Counted from the first letter of the stretch, positions 1 to 5,905 are shown. The stretch: 5,905 nucleotides of DNA from Desulfovibrio sp. (GCA_020217165.1 JAIWOE010000221.1:1-5905), one strand, 5' to 3'. Numbers and translations are program-made. The notes: a model not told the origin generated them from the letters alone.

Positions 1-1242
1 TGGCAGCATCAATGGAGCCGAGCTGCTGTTTGACCGTATCTTCAAAATCGCAACATCTTCTGGATCATACGCCGGCATGGCCGGCGTTGCGGAAGCGGCG
101 GGAGCTGTTGCGGCAGCCTTGACCTCCTGGGCCAGGGCTTCCGCCTCGAAGGCGCGTTGGAGCTCGTCCTCCTCGTCTTCTATCCCGTCCACTGCCGCTT
201 GCTGTGTAACTTCCTGTACAACGTCCTGTGCAACTTCAGGCACCGGGGCCGTTTCCCCTGTGGGGGCGGCAGACTCCTCGCGGCCGGGCAGGGCGGGCAC
301 CTCGCCGGTTTCCGAGGCCCGGCTCAGCAACTGCACCAGATCCTCAATGGAGACAGGCGCCACCATGCCGGATTTGGGGTCCACACCGGCCACCAGGGTT
401 TCGATGCGGTCCACCACGGCCAGGAGAAGGTCGATGAGCTGCCGGGAGCAGGCCATTTCCCCCTTGCGCACGCGGTTGAGCAGGGTTTCGGCCTCGTGGG
501 TCAGCCCGTTGAGCTCGGCAAAGCCAATGATGCCGGAATTCCCCTTGAAGTTGTGGAAATATCGAAAAAGGTCGTTGACGACTTCGCCGCCCTGCTGCTG
601 CTCCAGCACCAGCAGCCCGGCGTTGAGGTTCTCCACCATTTCCGAGGCTTCTTCCAGAAAGTCGTTGAGGTGCCCTTCGCCAAAGGCCGTGAGCTGGTAG
701 GCAGGCATGGCCACCAGATGGGCGTCCTTGCCAGTTGCGGCGGTTGGGGCTGCCTCTGCCGAAGGGGGGACTGTGGCCTCGGCGGCAGCGTGCCCGGGGT
801 TGCCCTGGGCAGGGGGGGGGGCACTGGCGGAGGCCGCAGGCACATGCTCCCCGGCAAGGAGGGCTTCGATGATGGCGATGATGGGATCCACCGCCACATC
901 GCCCTCGCGGCCCTGACGTTCCAGGTTTTCGATCATCTGCCGCAGGGCGTCGGTGGCCTGGAGGATAACGTCCATCATTTCGGGCGTCACGGGCATGGCG
1001 CCCTGGCGCAGTTCATCCAGGATGTTTTCGGCCTTGTGGGCCAGGCGATTCATCTGCGCGAACCCGAGGAATCCCGAGGCTCCCTTGAGGGAGTGCATGG
1101 GGCGGAAAATCTCGTTGAGCAGGGCCAGATTTCCCGGACTTTTTTCCAGTTCGAGCAGGTTGGGCTCGATGGTCTCCAGGTGCTCCCGCGCCTCGATGAT
1201 GAAATCTGCGATGATTTCCTGATCCATGAATTCCTGACTCAT
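1..1242 (-). CDS. cheA: Chemotaxis histidine kinase CheA, N-terminal multi-Hpt part (3' end beyond the left edge)
   Basis: This is the N-terminal 414 codons of a CheA-type kinase, the cytoplasmic enzyme that autophosphorylates on an Hpt histidine and passes phosphate to CheY. Two Hpt domains are visible. Hpt1 spans about residues 5-112, with phospho-acceptor His50 in MHSLKGASGFLGF. Hpt2 spans about 182-290, with His230 in FHNFKGNSGIIGF. Both keep the H-x-x-K-G-x-x-G core, so both look competent. They are joined by an Ala/Pro-rich linker (about 135-178), and a second Ala/Pro/Glu-rich linker covers about 315-392. The dimerisation, ATPase and CheW-like domains would lie past the edge. The ATG at 1242 is chosen because AGGGAG sits six bases upstream; the Met at codon 6 has no such site. 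After residue 394 this frame stops looking like CheA, while the -1 frame resembles a third Hpt helix, so a frameshift is likely (see findings). CheA identity is strong; intactness is uncertain. Confidence 0.9.
   Translation of the reverse strand, partial: MSQEFMDQEIIADFIIEAREHLETIEPNLLELEKSPGNLALLNEIFRPMHSLKGASGFLGFAQMNRLAHKAENILDELRQGAMPVTPEMMDVILQATDALRQMIENLERQGREGDVAVDPIIAIIEALLAGEHVPAASASAPPPAQGNPGHAAAEATVPPSAEAAPTAATGKDAHLVAMPAYQLTAFGEGHLNDFLEEASEMVENLNAGLLVLEQQQGGEVVNDLFRYFHNFKGNSGIIGFAELNGLTHEAETLLNRVRKGEMACSRQLIDLLLAVVDRIETLVAGVDPKSGMVAPVSIEDLVQLLSRASETGEVPALPGREESAAPTGETAPVPEVAQDVVQEVTQQAAVDGIEDEEDELQRAFEAEALAQEVKAAATAPAASATPAMPAYDPEDVAILKIRSNSSSAPLMLP
812..821. repeat. Homopolymer tract, ten G on the plus strand (C10 in cheA)
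   Basis: Ten consecutive G (C on the coding strand) lie in the Ala/Pro-rich linker of cheA, between Hpt1 and Hpt2, and encode part of an Ala-Pro-Pro-Pro run. Hpt1 before it and Hpt2 after it read in the same frame, so at this length the gene is in frame. A change of one base would cut translation off after Hpt1. Runs this long are prone to slippage and to sequencing error. Confidence 0.95.
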
Positions 1243-1248
1243 CCCCTG

Positions 1249-1254
1249 CTCCCT
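1249..1254 (-). promoter_or_regulatory. Ribosome binding site of cheA
   Basis: AGGGAG on the minus strand, six bases before the ATG at 1242. It decides the start over the in-frame Met codon at 1227, which has no Shine-Dalgarno at proper distance. A second AGGA lies slightly further upstream. The 86-base gap between the cheY stop and this start otherwise shows only a weak 5-bp hairpin and no clear promoter. Confidence 0.65.
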
Positions 1255-1328
1255 GTCCTGTGCAGCCAGCCTGAAATGGCCGGTTCTGGGCAATCTGGCC
1301 TCGCCGCCGTGGCGTAGCGGCCCTCACG

Positions 1329-1700
1329 TTACCCGAGCAACATTTTGACGTTGCGCAGCAGTTTCTCCGGCTGCGCCGGCTTGACCATGTACAGGTTTGC
1401 CCCCAGCTGCAAGCCCTGCTGAATATCCTTTTCCTGCCCTTCCGTGGACAGCACTACAATGGGCAGGTCGCGGTACAGGGCCTGCTCCCGCACCTGCTTG
1501 ATGAAGGTAAAGCCGTCCATTTTGGGCATATTGATATCAGAGATGATCAGATCCACCTGCTCCATGGAATAGAGCTTCTCAAGACCGTCCAGCCCGTTTT
1601 CCGCTGCAGTCACCTTGTAGCCTTCCTTTTTCAGAATAAAGGCCACCAGATTGCGCACGGTCTTGGAGTCGTCCACAATAAGAATATTGTTTTTGGCCAC
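1329..1700 (-). CDS. cheY: Single-domain response regulator, CheY type
   Basis: A 123-residue stand-alone receiver domain, the usual CheY length, with no output domain. All key residues are visible: the acidic pair Asp10-Asp11 in ILIVDDS, phospho-acceptor Asp55 in ISDINMPKMDG, Ser85 in the VVLST strand at the conserved Ser/Thr position, an aromatic Tyr104, and Lys107 in the KP motif. It should take phosphate from the CheA encoded just downstream and carry the signal to the flagellar switch or another target. The start is GTG at 1700, supported by a strong purine-rich Shine-Dalgarno (AGGAAGGGG) seven bases upstream. Only 15 bases separate it from the cheW stop, which indicates co-transcription. 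The receiver assignment is near certain. The target (motor or other) cannot be told from the sequence. Confidence 0.95.
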   Translation of the reverse strand: MAKNNILIVDDSKTVRNLVAFILKKEGYKVTAAENGLDGLEKLYSMEQVDLIISDINMPKMDGFTFIKQVREQALYRDLPIVVLSTEGQEKDIQQGLQLGANLYMVKPAQPEKLLRNVKMLLG

Positions 1701-1707
1701 TGAGATT

Positions 1708-1716
1708 CCCCTTCCT
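1708..1716 (-). promoter_or_regulatory. Ribosome binding site of cheY, touching the cheW stop
   Basis: AGGAAGGGG on the minus strand, seven bases before the GTG start at 1700. Its first base is the last base of the TGA stop of cheW (1718-1716), so ribosomes ending cheW would stand on or near this site, a layout consistent with translational coupling. It supports the GTG start for cheY. Confidence 0.75.
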
Positions 1717-2456
1717 CACTGTTTGAGGACCTTTTCCACGATCTTGTCGATGGAAATGATGCCCAGCAGGTCCTCGCCGCGACGCATCAGGGCGTTGACA
1801 ATTTCCACCATGCCGCCCATGCGCTGTTCGATATTCCATTCAATCTGATCCTGCGCCACGCGATACATGGTGGCCACCTGCTCCACCAGCAACCCCACCT
1901 GCAACCCCTGGCGGCGGCAGACGATGATGAACCGGGCCCGGGGGGCGGCATCGCCCTCTGCGGCATCCGGCTCCATGCCCATCAGGGTGGCGAGGTCGAT
2001 ACATGCAGTGATTGTGCCACGCAAATTGACCATGCCCGCCAGATACGGGGGCGATTCCGGGAGCTTGGTGGGCTCCACATAGCGGATGACTTCCTGCACG
2101 GCCTGGATGGGGATGGTGAACTCCTGATGCCCCAGAAAAAAACTCACCAACTGCAAATCCGGCAGCTTGCGCAAGGCGCCTTCGAAGTCCCGCACCAGGG
2201 CCAGGTCTGCAGCGGTTTCTTCCTCGGGCACAGGCTCCACGGCCACGGCCTGGCCAGTGGCGGCGTCCACGGCCTCGGAAAGGGCCACGGCCCGGGCATC
2301 CACCGGGGCATCGAGCCCCAGTTTGTCCAGCACATCTCCTTGCTTGACGCCGACATATTTTTCCAGAAACGCCTGCTCCCCCTGGGAAAGCCGGGTATCC
2401 TTGGGCTGGGCGGCAAACTCGTGCGTCAGGAAGTATTCTTCAGGACTTCTGCTCAT
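1716..2456 (-). CDS. cheW: CheW-domain coupling protein with a ~100-residue N-terminal extension
   Basis: A 246-residue protein whose C-terminal part (about residues 101-246) is a CheW/SH3-like domain: LQLVSFFLGHQEFTIPIQAV at its start, the YLAGMVNLRGTI core at about 139-150, then the RFIIVCR and VGLLVEQV strands. CheW links chemoreceptors to CheA in the membrane array. Usual CheW proteins are about 150-170 residues, so the first 100 residues are extra: a polar segment with a possible short helix (about 23-47), then an Ala/Val/Pro/Glu-rich linker (about 50-95). The ATG at 2456 is chosen, giving a 17-base overlap with the end of the ParA-like gene; its Shine-Dalgarno is weak, suggesting coupling. 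An ATG at 2498 would add 14 residues lying within the upstream gene and is less likely. The extension plus the ParA neighbour recalls Vibrio ParP, so this may be an array-positioning adaptor as well as, or instead of, an ordinary CheW. Confidence 0.9.
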   Translation of the reverse strand: MSRSPEEYFLTHEFAAQPKDTRLSQGEQAFLEKYVGVKQGDVLDKLGLDAPVDARAVALSEAVDAATGQAVAVEPVPEEETAADLALVRDFEGALRKLPDLQLVSFFLGHQEFTIPIQAVQEVIRYVEPTKLPESPPYLAGMVNLRGTITACIDLATLMGMEPDAAEGDAAPRARFIIVCRRQGLQVGLLVEQVATMYRVAQDQIEWNIEQRMGGMVEIVNALMRRGEDLLGIISIDKIVEKVLKQ

Positions 2457-3225
2457 GGCTGATGATCTCTTTGGCAAGTTGCTGATATTCCAGGGCACCG
2501 CGGCTGTCGGGGTAGGCGTCGGAAACCGTGCGTCCCTGGGCGCTTGCCTCGCGAAATTTGGTGTCCATATGGACGATGGTGGAAAACATGTTTTCCCCGA
2601 GTTTGTCCTTGAGCAGCTGCAGCACCCGACGGCAGGCGCTGGCGCGCGCGTCGTACATGGTGGGGAGCACCTTGTAGCGCAGCGGTGTGGGACGCAGCTT
2701 GTTCAGGGTTCCCACTGTTTCAAACAACAACTTGAGCCCGTGCACGGCCATGAAATCCGTTTGCAAGGGAATCACCAACAGATTCGCAGCCATCAACGCA
2801 TTCACCAGTAGTACGCCCAGGTGTGGGGGACAGTCCAACACAATATAGTCGTACTCGTCCAGTACCCTTTGCAACGCGCGCCGCAGCAAGAGGCCCTTGC
2901 CCCTGCGCGCGCTGAGGTCCACTTCCAAATCCGAAAGCTTCTTGTGCCCTGGCACAAACTCAAACCGCTGGCCCGGTTCCCAGACCCGAATGTTCGACCA
3001 GATCTGCGCCAAGGCCTCGCCGTGGTGCACAAACAGATCGAACGCCGTGAACCTCATGTCCTCCGGGTAGCACCGCAGGTGAATGGAGGCGCTCACGTGC
3101 GGGTCCAGGTCCACCGTCAAGGTGCGCTGGCCGTAGTTCCCCAGGGCGGCGGACAAGGTCAGTGCGGTGGTGGTTTTGCCAACGCCGCCTTTCTGGTTGG
3201 CCACTGCCAGCACCTTAGCCGCCAC
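2440..3225 (-). CDS. ParA/MinD-family ATPase of the chemotaxis cluster (ParC-like)
   Basis: A 261-residue deviant Walker ATPase. The Walker A motif KGGVGKTT is at residues 12-19 with signature Lys12 and catalytic-site Lys17, the A' motif VDLDP at 38-42, and Walker B YIVLDCPP at 127-134. The protein begins directly with the ATPase fold, with no N-terminal helix-turn-helix, unlike long plasmid ParA proteins. No C-terminal amphipathic membrane helix of the MinD type is obvious. Such ATPases form ATP-bound dimers that place cargo in the cell. In chemotaxis clusters the known examples are ParC of Vibrio (polar arrays) and PpfA of Rhodobacter (cytoplasmic clusters). Its place between cheR and an extended cheW argues for that role rather than chromosome segregation, but this is inferred from context. 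The start is GTG at 3225, with GGGAG seven bases upstream. A 75-base gap separates it from cheR, and its 3' end overlaps the next gene by 17 bases. Confidence 0.9.
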   Translation of the reverse strand: MAAKVLAVANQKGGVGKTTTALTLSAALGNYGQRTLTVDLDPHVSASIHLRCYPEDMRFTAFDLFVHHGEALAQIWSNIRVWEPGQRFEFVPGHKKLSDLEVDLSARRGKGLLLRRALQRVLDEYDYIVLDCPPHLGVLLVNALMAANLLVIPLQTDFMAVHGLKLLFETVGTLNKLRPTPLRYKVLPTMYDARASACRRVLQLLKDKLGENMFSTIVHMDTKFREASAQGRTVSDAYPDSRGALEYQQLAKEIISHEQKS

Positions 3226-3232
3226 AGGCCTG

Positions 3233-3237
3233 CTCCC
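3233..3237 (-). promoter_or_regulatory. Ribosome binding site of the ParA-like gene
   Basis: GGGAG on the minus strand, seven bases before the GTG start at 3225. It supports that start, which places the Walker A lysine at residue 12, as expected for the family. The rest of the 75-base gap from the cheR stop shows no terminator. Confidence 0.65.
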
Positions 3238-3300
3238 GCGAAGGGTCGATTTCCGGCGGCGGCGAGCAAGGCATGCCTGCCGATGTCAATGTTTCTGCCG

Positions 3301-4176
3301 TCATTCCTTCATGTAAATGATGGCACCGGGATGGTGCACCGGTTTGAAGGCGCGTGTGATGTTGTGCAAGGACTCCGAATGGCCGATGAGCAGGTATCCG
3401 CCAGGCAACAGGTTGTCGTAAAAAGAGGAAATGACACGTTTTTTCATGGCGTCGTCGAAATAGATGATCACGTTTCGACAAAATATGATCTGTGAACGCT
3501 CCACCCGTTTGACAGCCATGCGGTCGTTCAGGTTAATGTGCCCGAAGGACACCAGCCGCTTGACCTCTGGCTTGACGCGGAATTTCTGCCCTTCCTGCGT
3601 GAAATACTTGGTAATGATCTCCTTGGGCGTGGTGCGCAGGGCGTAGTCTGTGTACACGCCTTCGCGGGCGGAGCGCAGCACGGCCTCGGAAAGATCATTG
3701 GCAGTGATTTTGATGCTCCAGGTGGGCAGCTCACTGCCCAGCACCTCGTGGATGATCATGGCCAGGGTGTAGGGCTCCTCGCCGGTGGAGCAGCCGGCGG
3801 ACCAGATGTGCAGGCGCTTGGACTTGTTCTTGCGCTGCTCTTCCAGCACATCCGCCAACACCTTGTCTTGAAAGACCTTGAGCTGGGGTGGATTGCGGTA
3901 GAAGCTGGTTTCGTTGGTGGTGATGACCTCATAGAGCTTGGTGAGTTCATTGCGCTTGTTGGGATCAAAACGCAGGTAGTAGAAATACTCGCCAAAGTCT
4001 TTGAGGTTCAAGGATTTGAGCCGGCCGGAGAGCCGGTTTTCGAGCAGATACTTCCGGTTGTCGGCAATGTAGATGCCACTCAGCTCGTAGATGTAGTCCC
4101 GAAGCTGGGCGAATTCCGAATCGCCGATTTTGATTTCCTTGCGTTCGGCTATGCCGCTGGAGAACAAGGCAGCCAT
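3301..4176 (-). CDS. cheR: Chemotaxis protein methyltransferase CheR
   Basis: A 291-residue SAM-dependent methyltransferase that methylates glutamates of chemoreceptors for adaptation, opposed by CheB. The N-terminal all-helical CheR domain (about residues 15-75) is followed by the catalytic domain. Visible motifs are TTNETSFYR at 86-94, the SAM-binding loop WSAGCSTGEEPYTLAM at 125-140, TANDLSEAVL at 158-167, NLNDRM near 215-220, the FCRNVIIYFD motif at 232-241, and GHSESL at 265-270. The length matches free-standing CheR. There is no C-terminal extension such as TPR repeats, and the protein ends soon after the methyltransferase fold. The ATG at 4176 shares its A with the TGA stop of the upstream HEAT-repeat gene (UGAUG), and a strong GAGGGAG lies seven bases before it inside that gene, so the two are probably translated together. 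No cheB is visible in the window; it may lie upstream past the right edge, as chemotaxis clusters often pair the two. Confidence 0.96.
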   Translation of the reverse strand: MAALFSSGIAERKEIKIGDSEFAQLRDYIYELSGIYIADNRKYLLENRLSGRLKSLNLKDFGEYFYYLRFDPNKRNELTKLYEVITTNETSFYRNPPQLKVFQDKVLADVLEEQRKNKSKRLHIWSAGCSTGEEPYTLAMIIHEVLGSELPTWSIKITANDLSEAVLRSAREGVYTDYALRTTPKEIITKYFTQEGQKFRVKPEVKRLVSFGHINLNDRMAVKRVERSQIIFCRNVIIYFDDAMKKRVISSFYDNLLPGGYLLIGHSESLHNITRAFKPVHHPGAIIYMKE

Positions 4177-5905
4177 CAGAGTTCTCCCTCTTCTGCGCTC
4201 TTGAAACGATCCACCGCAGCTTCTGCAGCCGCGGCCACGTCGGGGTTGTCACTGGTCAGGGATTCCAGCAGCAGCCGGAAGGCCGCCTCGCCGCCAATAT
4301 CGCCCAGGGCCTCCACCGCCTTGATGGCCACCAGGGGGTTTTCGTGCTGCAGCAAGGGCGCCACCAGGCGCATGCCCTCCGCCTCGCGTCGCTGGGCCAG
4401 GGCTTCCAGGGCGCGGACCTTAACCCAGTCGTCCTCGTCGCGCAGAGCCTGTTCCAGGTACGGCATGACATCCACGCAGCACTGGCCCAGCACTTCCACC
4501 ACGGCCAGGCGCACGTCCCGGTTCTCGTCGGACAGGCGGGGGATGACGGCGGGGAGGATGCGTTCCGCAGCATCGCACACGCCGCGCAGCCCTTCCAGGG
4601 CCAGCCTGCGCACTTCCGGAGCCGGGTCTTCCAGGGCCTCGCACAGTTCCGCAAGGGATTCCTGCACATTGACCTTGCCGAACACGTACACAGCCATGAG
4701 GCGATCCAGCATGGTGTGGCTGCGGAACAGCTCCCGGAACCGCGCGAGCACCTTGGGCCCGTCAATGGCCACGCAGGCGTCCAGGGCGGCGTCCTTCACG
4801 TCGTCAAAAGGATGACTCAGGAAGGCGAACATGGTGTCCACGGCGGGCTCATACCGCAGGATGGGGCCCAGGATGTGGATGGCCCCCTTGATGACCGTGG
4901 CATCCCCATGGCGATCCATGACATCCGTGAGAAAGGCGGCCAGGGAGTCCGGGGTCAGGCCTGCGCCCCCTTCTTCTGCTCCCTGCGCAAGGAGCACGGC
5001 CTGGGCTTCCAGGGTTTCCAGGGTGCTCATGATGTTGCGCTGCATGTCCTGGTCCTTGTCCCAGAACACTTCCACCAGCAGGCTGACGGCTGCCGGGTCT
5101 TGAATGCGCTTAATGGCCTCCACGGCCAGCATGCCTTCCTTCCAGGGACCGTGGCGGACCACGTCCTCCATGCACGGCATGTACCCGATGTTGGCCAGGG
5201 CCTGGGCGATGGTTTCCAGGCGCTCCTGGTCCGTCACGGGGTCCAGTTCACGGCCAATCTGCAGGATGGCCCGGGCGGCCTGGTCCCCCCCCAGGTAGGA
5301 AAGGGCCTGGATGGCGGCGTCCTGAATGTCTTCATCCTCGTCTTCCAGGGCTTCCAGGCTGTAGGTATGCATGCGCTCGCGATCTGCGGCGGAGAGCATG
5401 GCCAGGCTTTTGGCGCCCAGAATATTGATGATGGCCTTGACGATCTTGCTACGCAGGGCCGGGGCCGCGGCGTCCATGCGACGCATGAGCAGCACGGCGG
5501 CCTTCATGGAGCCCATTTCCCCCAAGGCCTCCACAATCATGGAGGCCACCAGGTCCGTGGCATTGTCCAGGGACCTGGCCAGGGCTTCCACGGCGGAATC
5601 GTCCCGGATTTTGGTGATGGCTTCGATGACCGAAAACTGCACCCACTCTTCGTCCTGCTGCATGGCCTTGGCCAGGCAGGGGGCGGCTTCGGAGAAGCCC
5701 AGGGAGCCCAGGCTCACGGCAGCCTGGTAGCGGACATTCACATCCGGGTCCTTGAGCAGGGCATCGCACAGGGGCCCCACGGCCAGGGTGGAATTGGAGG
5801 AGCCCAGGATGTCCGCCATGAAGATGCGCAGGTCGCTGTCCGGGCTTTTGAGCAGGGCAATGCAGGTCTCCAGATCCTCCTCGCCAATCTCCCGCAGGAT
5901 GTCCA
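4176..5905 (-). CDS. HEAT-repeat (PBS lyase HEAT-like) protein, 5' end beyond the right edge
   Basis: About 575 residues are visible and the reading frame is open to the right edge. The first in-window Met (5819) is not taken as the start, because the 28 codons before it continue the same repeat pattern (for example EDLETCIALLKSPDSDLRIF). The protein is built of tandem helical repeats of about 30 residues with the recurring form (L/A)-x-x-D-x-x-x-x-V-R-x-x-A-x-x-A-L-x-x-(L/I)-G. Clear copies include LKDPDVNVRYQAAVSLGSLG, LEDPAPEVRRLALEGL, LSDENRDVRLAVVEVLGQ and LRDEDDWVKVRALEALAQ. It is acidic, with no signal peptide or membrane segment in the visible part. HEAT arrays are protein-binding scaffolds. 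The names 'PBS lyase' or 'phycocyanobilin lyase' often attached to them do not imply that enzyme activity here. The stop overlaps the cheR start (UGAUG), so a role with CheR or the receptor array is plausible but inferred. Confidence 0.88.
   Translation of the reverse strand, partial: DILREIGEEDLETCIALLKSPDSDLRIFMADILGSSNSTLAVGPLCDALLKDPDVNVRYQAAVSLGSLGFSEAAPCLAKAMQQDEEWVQFSVIEAITKIRDDSAVEALARSLDNATDLVASMIVEALGEMGSMKAAVLLMRRMDAAAPALRSKIVKAIINILGAKSLAMLSAADRERMHTYSLEALEDEDEDIQDAAIQALSYLGGDQAARAILQIGRELDPVTDQERLETIAQALANIGYMPCMEDVVRHGPWKEGMLAVEAIKRIQDPAAVSLLVEVFWDKDQDMQRNIMSTLETLEAQAVLLAQGAEEGGAGLTPDSLAAFLTDVMDRHGDATVIKGAIHILGPILRYEPAVDTMFAFLSHPFDDVKDAALDACVAIDGPKVLARFRELFRSHTMLDRLMAVYVFGKVNVQESLAELCEALEDPAPEVRRLALEGLRGVCDAAERILPAVIPRLSDENRDVRLAVVEVLGQCCVDVMPYLEQALRDEDDWVKVRALEALAQRREAEGMRLVAPLLQHENPLVAIKAVEALGDIGGEAAFRLLLESLTSDNPDVAAAAEAAVDRFKSAEEGEL
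4184..4190 (-). promoter_or_regulatory. Ribosome binding site of cheR inside the HEAT-repeat gene
   Basis: GAGGGAG on the minus strand, seven bases before the cheR ATG, lying within the last codons (Glu-Glu-Gly-Glu) of the HEAT-repeat gene. Together with the UGAUG overlap at 4174-4178 it indicates coupled but independently efficient initiation of cheR. Confidence 0.75.

Noticed and set aside
157..1317. Long plus-strand open frame of 386 codons opposite cheA and the cheY–cheA gap
   Set aside because: Its product is rich in His, Gly and Leu without any domain, and it mirrors the cheA codons. Long antisense frames are common in GC-rich genes.
1303..1321. Small inverted repeat (GCCGC/GCGGC, 9-base loop) just after the cheY stop
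   Set aside because: A 5-bp stem without a T run is too weak for a terminator and is common in GC-rich DNA.
2457..2498. Upstream ATG at 2498 as the cheW start
   Set aside because: The extra 14 residues are a shadow of the ParA-like gene's C-terminal codons. The ATG at 2456 gives an ordinary short overlap.
3269..3278. Perfect 10-base palindrome AGGCATGCCT in the cheR–parA gap
   Set aside because: Several 10-base palindromes are expected by chance in a window this size, it has no second copy, and it is not followed by a T run.
3261..3289. TTGACA on the minus strand in the cheR–parA gap as a promoter -35 box, and a sigma-54-like GG…TTGCT arrangement
   Set aside because: At 17 bases the -10 position reads CTCGCC, which is no match. 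The GG-to-GC spacing is off by two bases for sigma-54.
3538..4815. Long plus-strand open frame of 425 codons opposite cheR and the HEAT-repeat gene
   Set aside because: It crosses two clear minus-strand genes with family motifs, and its second half is Ser/Arg/Ala low-complexity text typical of an antisense shadow.
4176..5819. ATG at 5819 as the start of the HEAT-repeat gene
   Set aside because: The frame stays open to the right edge, and the 28 codons upstream continue the helical repeat pattern, so the gene very likely starts outside the window.
1..5905. tRNA, rRNA, CRISPR, insertion sequence or prophage signals
   Set aside because: None seen. The window is almost fully occupied by six same-strand chemotaxis-cluster genes with gaps of 86 bases or less.

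Overview
This window is part of a chemotaxis operon. All six genes lie on the minus strand, so transcription runs from high to low coordinates: HEAT-repeat protein (start beyond the right edge), CheR methyltransferase, ParA/MinD-type ATPase, CheW-type coupling protein with a long N-terminal extension, single-domain CheY, and a CheA histidine kinase that runs off the left edge. The GC-rich coding style and this gene order (HEAT–cheR–parA–cheW–cheY–cheA) fit a deltaproteobacterial sulfate reducer of the Desulfovibrio group. From memory, Desulfovibrio vulgaris has a similar cluster around its cheA3 gene. That assignment rests on gene content and recall, not on a search.

Layout from right to left (5' to 3' of the transcript). 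Positions 5905-4176 encode a long array of HEAT/PBS-lyase-like repeats that ends in a UGAUG stop/start overlap with cheR. Positions 4176-3301 are cheR. A 75-base gap with a Shine-Dalgarno site leads to the GTG-started parA-like gene (3225-2440). Its end overlaps the cheW-like gene (2456-1716) by 17 bases. Fifteen bases later cheY starts with GTG (1700-1329), and its Shine-Dalgarno overlaps the cheW stop codon. An 86-base gap precedes cheA (1242 to the left edge). No internal terminator or convincing promoter is visible, so the genes look co-transcribed. The longest stretch without a gene is 86 bases.

How the genes fit together. CheA carries at least two intact phosphotransfer (Hpt) domains. 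It would pass phosphate to CheY, which acts on the motor or on another output. CheR would methylate chemoreceptors, and the CheW domain would couple receptors to CheA. The ParA-like ATPase has no DNA-binding domain and sits next to an extended CheW-domain protein. This resembles the Vibrio ParC–ParP pair that places chemotaxis arrays in the cell. The HEAT protein is probably a protein-binding scaffold made together with CheR.

The points most worth a second look are: a likely single-base frameshift in cheA near positions 42-52 that breaks into what looks like a third Hpt domain; the ParC/ParP-like pairing of the ATPase and the extended CheW; the HEAT-repeat protein translationally coupled to CheR; and a run of ten C (coding strand) in the cheA linker between Hpt1 and Hpt2.
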